A stretch of 64,000 nt of DNA from Flavobacterium tiangeerense (GCF_007830355.1 NZ_VLKO01000012.1:36539-100538), one strand, 5' to 3'; counted from the stretch's first letter, positions 29,807 to 37,636 are shown. The notes: generated by a model not told the origin, from the sequence alone. Translations and numbers: made by a program.

Positions 29807-30337
29807 TTATTCTTTTAATTTATATACTTCAGGTAAGTTTCTTCCAAGTCCGTCATAATCTAAACCGTATCCTACAATAAATTTATTAGGAATTCGAATT
29901 CCGATGTAATCAATTTTGATGTCTTTCTGGTATGCTTCCGGTTTAAAAAAAAGTGTTGCAATTTTAAAATGTTTCACATTTTGTTGTTTAAACAATTCTT
30001 TTAGTTCAACCAAAGTATTTCCTGTGTCTACTATATCCTCAATAATAACAACAGATCTACCGGTAAAATCTTGATTAATTCCTATCAATTGCTTTACCTC
30101 ATTCGTTGAAGAAGTACCCTCATACGAAGCCATTTTTATAAACGAAACCTCACATGATTTTTTATATTGTTTTACAAAGTCAGCTACTACCATAAAAGCA
30201 CCGTTAAGCACTCCTACAAAAATAGGCGTTTCATCAGCAAAATCTGCCTCAACTTGTGATACCATTTTAGCTATAGCAAAATCAATTTCTTTTGCAGAAA
30301 TAAATGGAACAAATTGTTTATCGTGAAGTTGTATCAT
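29807..30337 (-). CDS. hpt: Hypoxanthine phosphoribosyltransferase
   Basis: Hpt salvages hypoxanthine (and guanine) with PRPP. The PRPP-binding motif VVIIEDIVDTGNTL is present, as are VGVLNGAFMV and the C-terminal FIVGYGLDYDGLGRNLPEVY. I place the start at the ATG at 30337 (MIQLHDKQF, 176 residues) rather than at an upstream codon at 30373. That codon lies within or upstream of the -7 promoter box TATCTTTG (30362-30369), and the extra residues do not fit the family. It precedes adk in an operon. Confidence 0.93.
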   Translation of the reverse strand: MIQLHDKQFVPFISAKEIDFAIAKMVSQVEADFADETPIFVGVLNGAFMVVADFVKQYKKSCEVSFIKMASYEGTSSTNEVKQLIGINQDFTGRSVVIIEDIVDTGNTLVELKELFKQQNVKHFKIATLFFKPEAYQKDIKIDYIGIRIPNKFIVGYGLDYDGLGRNLPEVYKLKE

Positions 30338-30361
30338 TATTTTTGTATTTAAAATAATGGG

Positions 30362-30369
30362 CAAAGATA
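30362..30369 (-). promoter_or_regulatory. Putative -7 box TATCTTTG of hpt-adk
   Basis: A perfect TAnnTTTG on the minus strand, 24 bases upstream of the chosen hpt ATG. It supports the shorter Hpt start. No -33 TTG is obvious. Confidence 0.55.
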
Positions 30370-30442
30370 GCAATTTCTCACTTTACATCTTAGAATAATT
30401 GTTAGAAGAATAGCCATACTTTAAAATTAAAAAAAAACTTTT

Positions 30443-30976
30443 ATGGTAAATCCAGAATTGTATCAAAAAATACAAGAAAGCACGGCTCATGTAGCTAGTA
30501 AAGCAGTAAATTCTCAATACATTTTGAGCAATCCAGACTTGATGCCAGATTTTTTTGAAATTGTTCTTTCAACATCAGACAAAAATCATCACAAAGCTTG
30601 TTGGATCCTGGAAATGATTTTAGAAAAAGACTTGCATCTGCTTTTTAGTTATTTAGATCAATTTTGTGAGACCTTACCTTATTATTCAAACTACAGTGCC
30701 TTAAGATCTATATCAAAAATTTGCATGTTTCTATCACTGCATGCTTCCCTTAATGAGAAACAAGAAAAACTCTTGATAGAAAGTAGCTATGACTGGCTCA
30801 TAGATCCTAACGGAAAAGTAGCCACAAAGGCTTATGCCATAAGAACACTTTACCAAATGGGTAAAAAAAACACAGAAATCCATGCTAATCTGTCCAGAAT
30901 ACTAACTGATGATTACACTAAATATTCATCTGCTTACAAAGCCGTTGCTAGAGAAATCATGAAGAAAATTGCTTAG
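30443..30976 (+). CDS. Predicted all-helical (HEAT-like) protein of unknown function
   Basis: The 177-residue protein has no signal peptide or membrane segment. It is made of amphipathic helices in pairs, for example NHHKACWILEMILEKDLHLLFSY (seen in two parts), the segment YSALRSISKICMFLSL and VATKAYAIRTLYQMGKK, which look like ARM/HEAT-type repeats. I recognise no catalytic motif. It lies about 100 bases upstream of purK on the same strand; a separate promoter for purK lies between them. Function unknown. Confidence 0.72.
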   Translation: MVNPELYQKIQESTAHVASKAVNSQYILSNPDLMPDFFEIVLSTSDKNHHKACWILEMILEKDLHLLFSYLDQFCETLPYYSNYSALRSISKICMFLSLHASLNEKQEKLLIESSYDWLIDPNGKVATKAYAIRTLYQMGKKNTEIHANLSRILTDDYTKYSSAYKAVAREIMKKIA

Positions 30977-31002
30977 TATTTTTCGGTTTGACCATTAACA
31001 AG

Positions 31003-31010
31003 TATCTTTG
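31003..31010 (+). promoter_or_regulatory. Putative -7 box TATCTTTG of purK
   Basis: A perfect TAnnTTTG match, 69 bases upstream of the purK ATG. The implied leader is about 65 nt long and contains a 9-bp hairpin (31032-31057). Confidence 0.6.
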
Positions 31011-31031
31011 CAGAACATACAACTACTGCTT

Positions 31032-31057
31032 ACAAATAACCGCAACTAGTTATTTGT
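31032..31057 (+). promoter_or_regulatory. Hairpin in the purK 5' leader
   Basis: ACAAATAAC / GTTATTTGT is a perfect 9-bp stem around CGCAACTA, lying between the -7 box and the ATG. It does not show the conserved core of the purine riboswitch. It could be an operator or an RNA structure; no function is assigned. Confidence 0.4.
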
Positions 31058-31079
31058 TAAGAAATAAAACAACAACACA

Positions 31080-32234
31080 ATGAACTACTTTTCATCTGAT
31101 TTTAAATTAGGAATTCTTGGCGGCGGCCAATTAGGCAAAATGCTATTGACCGATACTCGAAAGTTTGACATACAAACCTTGGTTTTAGAACCAAATGAAG
31201 AATCACCTGCAAGATACAGTTGCAATGCTTTTTACCAAGGAAGTTTAATGGATTATGACACCGTTTATCAATTTGGAAAAATGGCAAATCTATTAACTAT
31301 TGAAATTGAAAATGTAAACCTAGATGCCTTAGATGCGCTAGAATCGGAAGGTTTACCAATATTCCCATCGCCAAAAACATTGCGAATGATTCAGAATAAA
31401 GGTCGTCAAAAAGATTTTTATGTCGAAAATAACATTCCAACTTCACCTCATCAACGATTTGTAGATTTAAATGATTTGAGAAAATCATTAGAGAAAGACG
31501 AATTAGAATTTCCTTTTGTATGGAAATGTGCTCAATTTGGCTATGATGGAAACGGTGTAAAAGTGTGCCGTTCAGCAATAGACTTAGTAAAACTGCCTGA
31601 TGTTGAATGCATAGCAGAACAAATGGTTCCGTTTAAAAATGAGTTGGCAGTTATTGTTGTTCGCTCTGCTTCGGGCGAAGTAAAAACATATCCAGTGGTT
31701 GAAATGGAATTTCATCCCGAAGCCAATCAAGTTGAATATGTAATTTGTCCCGCTCGAATTGATGATAATGTGGCGCAAAAAGCAATCGACATAGCACTAA
31801 AAGTTTCTGAGGCGTTTGATCACGTTGGATTGTTAGCAGTTGAAATGTTTCAAACCGAAGACGATGAAATTTTAGTCAATGAAGTCGCCCCAAGACCTCA
31901 CAATTCCGGGCATTATTCCATTGAAGCAAGTTACACCTCTCAATTTGAAAATCATTTACGCGCCATTTTAGACTTACCTTTGGGAAATACGGATAGCAAA
32001 GTTGCCGGAATTATGGTAAATTTGGTTGGCGAAGAAGGTTTTTCGGGTCCAGTAGTTTATGAAAACATCGAAAAAATAATGGCAATTGATGGCGTTACAC
32101 CTCACATTTACGGCAAAAGAGAAACAAGACCTTTCCGGAAAATGGGTCATGTTACGATTGTAAATGAAGATATGGTTGAAGCGAGGAGAATTGCAGAAGA
32201 GGTTAAGAATAGTATTAGAGTGATTAGTATTTAG
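31080..32234 (+). CDS. purK: 5-(carboxyamino)imidazole ribonucleotide synthase
   Basis: PurK uses ATP and bicarbonate to convert AIR to N5-CAIR in de novo purine synthesis. The 384-residue ATP-grasp protein starts with the dinucleotide-like LGILGGGQLGKML. It contains TIEIENVNLDAL, the ATP-grasp core WKCAQFGYDGNGVKV and the metal/ATP segment EILVNEVAPRPHNSGHYSIEA. Its usual partner purE follows at 34262 but is separated here by a two-gene ATPase/HNH cassette. Confidence 0.96.
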   Translation: MNYFSSDFKLGILGGGQLGKMLLTDTRKFDIQTLVLEPNEESPARYSCNAFYQGSLMDYDTVYQFGKMANLLTIEIENVNLDALDALESEGLPIFPSPKTLRMIQNKGRQKDFYVENNIPTSPHQRFVDLNDLRKSLEKDELEFPFVWKCAQFGYDGNGVKVCRSAIDLVKLPDVECIAEQMVPFKNELAVIVVRSASGEVKTYPVVEMEFHPEANQVEYVICPARIDDNVAQKAIDIALKVSEAFDHVGLLAVEMFQTEDDEILVNEVAPRPHNSGHYSIEASYTSQFENHLRAILDLPLGNTDSKVAGIMVNLVGEEGFSGPVVYENIEKIMAIDGVTPHIYGKRETRPFRKMGHVTIVNEDMVEARRIAEEVKNSIRVISI

Positions 32235-32334
32235 TCGTAGGTGACAGTCTCAGTTTGTAGTAGTAATAAAAAAGTAGCAGTAATACGTTTTCAGTTGCAG
32301 TTACGGCACTTTACAAAAGCTATTGTTTTTTAAT

Positions 32335-32342
32335 TAATTTTG
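32335..32342 (+). promoter_or_regulatory. Putative -7 box TAATTTTG of the ATPase/HNH cassette
   Basis: A perfect TAnnTTTG match, 14 bases before the ATPase ATG. It gives the cassette, and possibly purE behind it, a promoter of its own. Confidence 0.5.
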
Positions 32343-32356
32343 TAAAAATCAAATAA

Positions 32357-33649
32357 ATGAAAATTTTAAATTTACATATTGACCAGTTTAGACATTTAGA
32401 AAATCTAGATTTTGATTTTACGTATCAAACAGGCGAACGTAGAGGTCAAATTTTAGACAAGATATGCTTTATTGGACAAAGTGCTACTGGGAAAACTGGT
32501 TTACTAGAATTAATTTACAAGCACACTTCAAATATTATAAATGTTGAACTAATTGATAACACATATTTAGCAGGATTAGATAATCCTTTAAAAAATGTAA
32601 ATGGAGAAATTAATCTCTTAATCGGTAATGAAGTTCTTAACTTAAGAAATAACAAAATTATTTTTAAAGGTGAAAGTTATAAATTTGAAAATAAAGGAGG
32701 AAGTATTACTCCGTTAATTCCCTATCAAGATAGAAGTGAAACTTTTTATTTTAAAGCTAACTTAATCTCTGATAAAAACATTGATATTTTTACAAAAAAC
32801 CCTATTGATTTATTTGAAAAATATTCAGATCAAAATGAAATAAAATTAGAGTACCTTCTTAAGAATAAAATTGAATCAACTACAATATTTGACGATGAAG
32901 TAGATACTGAAATATGGCTTACCCTTTTGGGTGAAATTATTCAATATCGAAAAAATTTTACTCAAAAAATGTCTGAACTAATCCATAAAGGATTACTTGC
33001 AGATACAAAAAAATTAAGTTCTGAATTCCAAAAATGGCAAAAAGAAAATCCTAACGCTTTAGAAATTTTTGCTAAAAAATTAAACCCTCTTTTAGAAAAA
33101 TTAAACATAGAAGTTGATTTAGTAAATACTGAATTTTCTATTCCAATAAAGAATAAAAGAACTGATGAAATAATTCCAATTCAAAATACAAGTACTGGAA
33201 CAAAAGGATTATTATTATCTTTTTTACCTTTATTTAAATTAAATACAACAGATTCTATCATTTTAATAGATGAACCGGAACGTTCCTTATATCCTGATAT
33301 GCAAATGGAGTTGATGGATCATTACCAAAATCTTGCTCCGGATGCCCAATTTATTGTTGCCACTCATTCTCCATTTATAGCAGCATCATTTGAACCTGAA
33401 GAGCGTTTTATTTTGTATTTTAATGAAGATGGAAAAGTTGCCGTTAGAAGAGGTACCTCCCCTATTGGTGACGACCCGAATGATATGTTAAAAAATGATT
33501 TTGGTGTTAATTATTATAACAAATTTGGAGAAGAAGCTTATAAAAAGTATCTAAATTTAAAAGAAGATTTAGCCAAAGAACAAGACCCTATAAAAAAGAA
33601 AGAATTGTTATTGGAAACCGTAAAATTAGGTGATACATATAATTTTTAA
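32357..33649 (+). CDS. AAA/ABC-like ATPase, Septu PtuA-like
   Basis: The 430-residue cytoplasmic ATPase belongs to the AAA_15/AAA_21 group. Walker A is GQSATGKT at residues 40-47. A middle region with long helices (about 190-260) follows. TSTGTKGLLLSF stands in the signature position. Walker B is IILIDEPE with Asp305-Glu306, and the H-loop is ATHSP with His337. No TOPRIM nuclease domain is fused, unlike OLD proteins. The HNH gene starts two bases after its stop, the arrangement of PtuA-PtuB, where the ATPase regulates an effector nuclease. The pair splits purK from purE. Assignment to defence is inference from domains and gene pairing. Confidence 0.8.
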   Translation: MKILNLHIDQFRHLENLDFDFTYQTGERRGQILDKICFIGQSATGKTGLLELIYKHTSNIINVELIDNTYLAGLDNPLKNVNGEINLLIGNEVLNLRNNKIIFKGESYKFENKGGSITPLIPYQDRSETFYFKANLISDKNIDIFTKNPIDLFEKYSDQNEIKLEYLLKNKIESTTIFDDEVDTEIWLTLLGEIIQYRKNFTQKMSELIHKGLLADTKKLSSEFQKWQKENPNALEIFAKKLNPLLEKLNIEVDLVNTEFSIPIKNKRTDEIIPIQNTSTGTKGLLLSFLPLFKLNTTDSIILIDEPERSLYPDMQMELMDHYQNLAPDAQFIVATHSPFIAASFEPEERFILYFNEDGKVAVRRGTSPIGDDPNDMLKNDFGVNYYNKFGEEAYKKYLNLKEDLAKEQDPIKKKELLLETVKLGDTYNF

Positions 33650-33651
33650 AT

Positions 33652-34248
33652 ATGAGAAGGATAATCAAAGATGATAATTCTGAAATTGTCACTCAAAATT
33701 TAAAATATATCGAAGGTAATTCTGCAAACAATCAGAACATTTCCAAAATTCTTTTTAAAGAACAAAAAGGATTTTGTGCTTATACAGAAGAATATATTGG
33801 AAGAGCTGATGCAAGAGATATTGAACATTTCAATCCAAATTTAAAAGGAACTAACAATGATTCCTATTCAAATTTGTTTTTAGTAAAACATCTATGGAAT
33901 AGTGAAAAATCGTCAAAATGGGATAAATACCAACCTATTTTATATCCAACAGATGAAAATTTCAATTCTAAAATAATATACGACAACGGAGATTATAGAG
34001 TAGCCAATTCTAATGATATCCAATCTTCTAATTTAGTTAGATTAATAAAACTTGATGATTTAATTTTAGCTGATGAAAGGAAAAAATATATTAGAAGAAA
34101 AAAAGATGAAATTGAAAGATTTGGTCAATCTTCAAATGATTTTTTTGAAATATTAATCCAAGCTGACATAAAACAAATTTCATATTTAAGAGCCATTCAA
34201 GAAGAATTCAATATTGACATTTGGAATATGATTCCAGAACCAAAATAA
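33652..34248 (+). CDS. HNH-type endonuclease, Septu PtuB-like
   Basis: The 198-residue protein shows an HNH fold pattern. FCAYTEEYI has Cys42. DIEHFNP (56-62) has the catalytic-type His59. SYSNLFLVKHLWNSEK (71-86) ends in the H-x-x-N helix. The usual zinc-ribbon cysteines are reduced to Cys42, so the metal knuckle may be lost. The order matches the TIGR02646-type HNH proteins found in Septu and retron systems. It is translated with the ATPase upstream (2-base gap) and ends 13 bases before purE. It probably cuts DNA or tRNA when released by the ATPase partner; this is inferred. Confidence 0.75.
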   Translation: MRRIIKDDNSEIVTQNLKYIEGNSANNQNISKILFKEQKGFCAYTEEYIGRADARDIEHFNPNLKGTNNDSYSNLFLVKHLWNSEKSSKWDKYQPILYPTDENFNSKIIYDNGDYRVANSNDIQSSNLVRLIKLDDLILADERKKYIRRKKDEIERFGQSSNDFFEILIQADIKQISYLRAIQEEFNIDIWNMIPEPK

Positions 34249-34261
34249 ATAAAACAAAATA

Positions 34262-34744
34262 ATGAAAGTAGCCATCATAATGGGAAGCATTTCGGATATG
34301 CCAGTAATGCAAGAAGCCATCGACATATTAAAAGGATTTGACATCGAAACCGAAGTAGATATTGTTTCGGCACACCGAACGCCTGATAAACTATTTGATT
34401 TTAGTAAAAACGCTCATAAGCGTGGCATTTCAGTAATAATTGCTGGCGCTGGTGGTGCTGCTCATTTACCTGGAATGGTAGCGTCCATGTCACCGCTTCC
34501 TGTAATTGGTGTTCCAGTAAAATCCAGTAATTCAATCGATGGCTGGGATTCAGTATTGTCAATACTTCAAATGCCAGGTGGTGTTCCCGTAGCAACAGTT
34601 GCGCTTAACGGAGCTAAAAATGCCGGAATTCTTGCTGCACAAATCATTGGAAGTCATGACAGTGCTATTCTTGACAAAATCATTTTCTATAAAGAAGCAT
34701 TAAAACAAGCTGTTGACAAAGCGGCATCTGAATTGAAAAAATAA
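34262..34744 (+). CDS. purE: N5-carboxyaminoimidazole ribonucleotide mutase
   Basis: PurE moves the carboxyl group of N5-CAIR to C4 to give CAIR. The 160-residue protein has the class I motifs MGSISDMP (about 8-15), SAHRTPD (about 41-47), IAGAGGAAHLPGMVAS and GVPV. It follows the HNH gene by 13 bases, so its transcription must pass through, or start inside, the inserted cassette. Confidence 0.96.
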   Translation: MKVAIIMGSISDMPVMQEAIDILKGFDIETEVDIVSAHRTPDKLFDFSKNAHKRGISVIIAGAGGAAHLPGMVASMSPLPVIGVPVKSSNSIDGWDSVLSILQMPGGVPVATVALNGAKNAGILAAQIIGSHDSAILDKIIFYKEALKQAVDKAASELKK

Positions 34745-34747
34745 TTA

Positions 34748-34811
34748 TTGCACAAAGTTACACGAAGTTCAACACAGAGTCACACAAAATCCTCTGTGAA
34801 GCTTTGTGCAA
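34748..34811. repeat. Nested inverted repeat of the CACAAAG/CACAGAG type
   Basis: TTGCACAAAG (34748-34757) pairs with CTTTGTGCAA (34802-34811), and inside it CACAGAG (34773-34779) pairs with CTCTGTG (34792-34798). The element lies between purE and the M3 peptidase. The longest reading frame of the peptidase would begin inside it, which argues for the later start. Confidence 0.6.
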
Positions 34812-34839
34812 AAACTTTGTGAAACTCTTTGATACAAAA

Positions 34840-36864
34840 ATGAAAACACTTACCTCAACATTCAATACCAAACACAATACAGCCCCATTTTCGGCAATAA
34901 AACTAGAAGATTACAAACCTGCTTTTATTGAAAATATCACTGCCGCAAAAGCTGAAATTGATGCCATCACTACTAATTCTGATGTTCCAACCTTTGAAAA
35001 CACGATTGTTGCTTTAGATTTTGCTGGTGAACAATTGGATAGATTATCTTCGATTTTCTTCAATTTGAATTCAGCTGAAACTAACGACGAAATGCAAAAA
35101 ATCGCTCAAGAGGTTTCTCCGTTGTTGACTGAATTTAGTAATGATATTGCCTTAAACGAAGATTTGTTCAAAAGAGTTAAAGCCGTTTATGATCAAAAAG
35201 ATTCGTTGATATTAACTACGGAACAAGCTACTTTATTAGACAAAAAATTCAAAGGATTTTCTAGAAATGGAGCCTTATTGAACGAAGAAGACAAATTAAA
35301 ATTACGCGAAATTGATACCGAACTGGCCAAAATTAAATTGACGTATGGCGAAAATGTTTTGGCCGAAACCAATAATTATCAATTGCATATTACTAACGAG
35401 GTTGATTTAAAAGGCTTACCTGATGGTGCCAAAGAAATGGCCGCAAGTTTGGCTAAATCAAAAGAATTGGAAGGTTGGGTTTTCACTCTTGATTTCCCGA
35501 GTTACTTGCCTTTTGTAACGTATGTTGACAATCGCGAATTACGAAAAGAAATTGCTATTGCTGCCGGAAAAAAATCATTTCAAGACAACGAATTCGACAA
35601 TAAAGAAAACGTAAAACGTATTGTTGAACTACGTCATAAACGTGCTAATTTACTGGGTTACAAATCGCATTCTGATTTTGTTTTGGAAGAAAGAATGGCT
35701 CAAAATCCTGAAAAAGTACTTTCTTTTTTGAATGATTTATTAGAAAAAGCGAAACCAGCTGCTCAAAAAGAATTTGCTCAATTAAACGCTTTCGCAAAAG
35801 AACTTGACGGAATTGATCAATTAGAAAAATGGGACGGAGCATATTATTCAGAAAAATTAAAACAAAAATTATTCAACTTTGATGATGAGATTTTAAAACC
35901 TTATTTCAAATTAGAAAATGTTTTAAATGGCGCTTTCACTATTGCTGAAAAACTGTTCGGAATTACTTTTAAAGAAGGTTTTGATATTGACAAATACCAC
36001 GAAGATGTTCAAACTTTTGAAGTTTTGGATTTTGAAAACCAATTGGTTGCTGTTTTCTATGCTGATTTTTTTCCAAGAAAAGGAAAACGAAATGGTGCTT
36101 GGATGACATCCTATAAATCGCAAGCTATGAAAAATGGAATCAATGAAAGACCACATGTTTCTATTGTTTGTAATTTCACACCTCCCACAGAGACCAAACC
36201 ATCTTTATTAACTTTCAATGAAGTAACGACCTTATTCCACGAGTTTGGTCACGCCTTACACGGCATGTTAGCCAATACGACTTATCCGAGTTTGTCTGGA
36301 ACTTCAGTTTATTGGGATTTTGTGGAATTGCCAAGTCAAGTAATGGAAAACTGGTGCTACGAACCGGAAGCATTGGCTTTGTTTGCAAAACATTATGAAA
36401 CGGGTGAAGTTATCCCTCAAGAATACGTAGAAAAAATCAAAGAAAGCGCGAGTTTCTTAGAAGGAATGGCAACTTTAAGACAGATTAGTTTTGGACTTTT
36501 AGACATGACTTATCACGGCAAATCGCAAGCGATTGAAGATGTAAAAGCTTTTGAAAAACAAGCAATGGCAGGCACAAGTTTATATCCTGATGTAGCAGAA
36601 AATTGCATGAGCACATCGTTCTCACACATTTTTCAAGGTGGTTATTCTTCTGGATATTATAGTTACAAATGGGCCGAAGTTCTAGATGCTGATGCGTTTG
36701 CTTATTTTCAAGAAAAAGGAATTTTCAATAAAGAAGTGGCCACGAAATTCAAAGACAACGTCCTTTCTAAAGGTGGAACCGAATTACCAATGGAATTGTA
36801 TAAAAAATTCAGAGGTCAAGAACCAAAGGCAGATGCGTTATTGAAACGTGCTGGGTTGCTATAG
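34840..36864 (+). CDS. M3 family zinc metallopeptidase (oligopeptidase A / Dcp type)
   Basis: The start at 34840 (MKTLTSTFNTKHN) gives 674 residues, standard for the family. An in-frame ATG at 34804 is inside an inverted repeat and adds residues with no family match. The zinc site HEFGH is at 467-471, with the downstream acid in FVELPSQVMENW (about 492-503). M3 enzymes of this type degrade short peptides in the cytoplasm or periplasm. No signal peptide is seen with the chosen start. OpA and Dcp cannot be told apart here. Confidence 0.92.
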   Translation: MKTLTSTFNTKHNTAPFSAIKLEDYKPAFIENITAAKAEIDAITTNSDVPTFENTIVALDFAGEQLDRLSSIFFNLNSAETNDEMQKIAQEVSPLLTEFSNDIALNEDLFKRVKAVYDQKDSLILTTEQATLLDKKFKGFSRNGALLNEEDKLKLREIDTELAKIKLTYGENVLAETNNYQLHITNEVDLKGLPDGAKEMAASLAKSKELEGWVFTLDFPSYLPFVTYVDNRELRKEIAIAAGKKSFQDNEFDNKENVKRIVELRHKRANLLGYKSHSDFVLEERMAQNPEKVLSFLNDLLEKAKPAAQKEFAQLNAFAKELDGIDQLEKWDGAYYSEKLKQKLFNFDDEILKPYFKLENVLNGAFTIAEKLFGITFKEGFDIDKYHEDVQTFEVLDFENQLVAVFYADFFPRKGKRNGAWMTSYKSQAMKNGINERPHVSIVCNFTPPTETKPSLLTFNEVTTLFHEFGHALHGMLANTTYPSLSGTSVYWDFVELPSQVMENWCYEPEALALFAKHYETGEVIPQEYVEKIKESASFLEGMATLRQISFGLLDMTYHGKSQAIEDVKAFEKQAMAGTSLYPDVAENCMSTSFSHIFQGGYSSGYYSYKWAEVLDADAFAYFQEKGIFNKEVATKFKDNVLSKGGTELPMELYKKFRGQEPKADALLKRAGLL

Positions 36865-36898
36865 TTCAATGTTAAAACACATAGTAAGTTATAAAAGG

Positions 36899-36927
36899 AA
36901 GTCGAGGTAGCAATATCTCGACTTTTT
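36899..36927 (+). terminator. Terminator of the M3 peptidase gene
   Basis: AAGTCGAG / CTCGACTT with a 10-base loop, followed by a T run. It lies 35 bases past the stop and just before a family-B repeat. Confidence 0.8.
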
Positions 36928-36938
36928 CAATGGGATTT

Positions 36939-37028
36939 GCGTTAGGGATTGCAGTGAAAAGCCCACAGCAAGGAGGAACGACGCAGCGAGGACTTGCAAC
37001 GGAAAGCCCGACCTGAAAGGGAACGCCC
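36939..37028 (+). repeat. Intergenic structured repeat, family B, copy 2
   Basis: The element starts GCGTTAGGGATTGCAG, holds a variable middle, then AAGCCCGACC and ends GAACGCCCAAAAATA. GCGTT at the start can pair with AACGC at the end. The start and end match the copy at 60829-60941; the core also matches 19371-19472. Confidence 0.68.
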
Positions 37029-37040
37029 AAAAATAAAATA

Positions 37041-37064
37041 AACTTTCATTTTTTATTGAAAGTT
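37041..37064. promoter_or_regulatory. Candidate GbsR operator 1 (inverted repeat AACTTTCA-N8-TGAAAGTT)
   Basis: A perfect 8-bp inverted repeat with an 8-base spacer (TTTTTTAT) lies 25 bases before the GbsR-type regulator. Its right half overlaps the TTG that serves as -33 element. An identical pair of half-sites with the same spacer length occurs at 37613-37636. Confidence 0.65.
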
Positions 37065-37085
37065 CAAAAACATTATTTATCTTTA
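37056..37085 (+). promoter_or_regulatory. Putative promoter of the GbsR-type gene
   Basis: TTG at 37056-37058 is followed, after 19 bases, by TATCTTTA at 37078-37085, one mismatch from the -7 consensus TAnnTTTG. The ATG lies four bases further on. The -33 element falls within the right arm of the candidate operator, a layout suited to repression. Confidence 0.55.
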
Positions 37086-37089
37086 CACT

Positions 37090-37593
37090 ATGGAATTCAA
37101 AGACGCAAAAAATAAATTCATTCAAACTTGGGGAGCATTAGGCAGTCAATGGGGTATTAACAAAACCATGGCTCAAATTCATGCGCTTTTGATGGTTTCA
37201 CACGAAGCCGTTTCGATGGAAGACATCATGGAAGAGTTGCAAATTTCGCGCGGCAATGCATCTATGAATTTACGTGCCCTGATGGATTGGGGAATTGTTT
37301 ACAAAGAATACAAAGCTGGCGAACGCCGCGAATTTTTTACAGCTGAAAAAGACTTAGACGAATTGGCTGTGAAAATTTCAAGAGAAAGAAGCAAACGCGA
37401 AATCAAACCTGCTTTGAAGGTTTTAAAAGAAGTTTCTTCCATAACATCAGACAATACTCCCGAAGAAAAACATTTTGTAGATCAAACAACTAAATTGTAT
37501 GATTTTGTTCTAAAAGCAGATAATGTTTTGGACAAAATGACGGAATACAAAGACAATTGGTTGGCAAAATTGGTTGTAAAAATAATGAAATAG
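37090..37593 (+). CDS. GbsR/MarR-type transcriptional regulator
   Basis: The 167-residue protein has a winged helix-turn-helix. The region QIHALLMVSHEAVSMEDIM is followed by the recognition segment EELQISRGNASMNLRALMDWG, split here as EELQISRGNAS and MNLRALMDWG, and the wing YKAGERREFF. A helical dimerisation tail follows. GbsR relatives repress genes for osmolyte, lipid or envelope functions, and the ligand here is unknown. It precedes a five-gene operon. Inverted repeats before itself and before that operon suggest control of both. Confidence 0.88.
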   Translation: MEFKDAKNKFIQTWGALGSQWGINKTMAQIHALLMVSHEAVSMEDIMEELQISRGNASMNLRALMDWGIVYKEYKAGERREFFTAEKDLDELAVKISRERSKREIKPALKVLKEVSSITSDNTPEEKHFVDQTTKLYDFVLKADNVLDKMTEYKDNWLAKLVVKIMK

Positions 37594-37612
37594 AGTAAAA
37601 AAATTTAATCAA

Positions 37613-37636
37613 AACTTTCATTTTTTTCTGAAAGTT
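37613..37636. promoter_or_regulatory. Candidate GbsR operator 2 (inverted repeat AACTTTCA-N8-TGAAAGTT)
   Basis: The half-sites and spacer length are the same as at 37041-37064, here with spacer TTTTTTTC. It sits between the regulator and the first gene of the operon, 16 bases before its ATG. No clear -7 box follows it. Confidence 0.6.

Noticed and set aside
30338..30373. Upstream start for hpt at 30373
   Set aside because: The codon overlaps or precedes the -7 box TATCTTTG, and the added residues do not match the Hpt family.
32235..32334. Tandem repeats of a CAGT-type unit between purK and the ATPase gene
   Set aside because: Short CAGT and CAGTT pieces recur irregularly, with no fixed period. 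It may be a decayed dispersed repeat, but it does not support a CRISPR or a defined tandem array.
34804..34839. Upstream start for the M3 peptidase
   Set aside because: It lies in a nested inverted repeat and its residues have no family match; 34840 gives a normal N-terminus.
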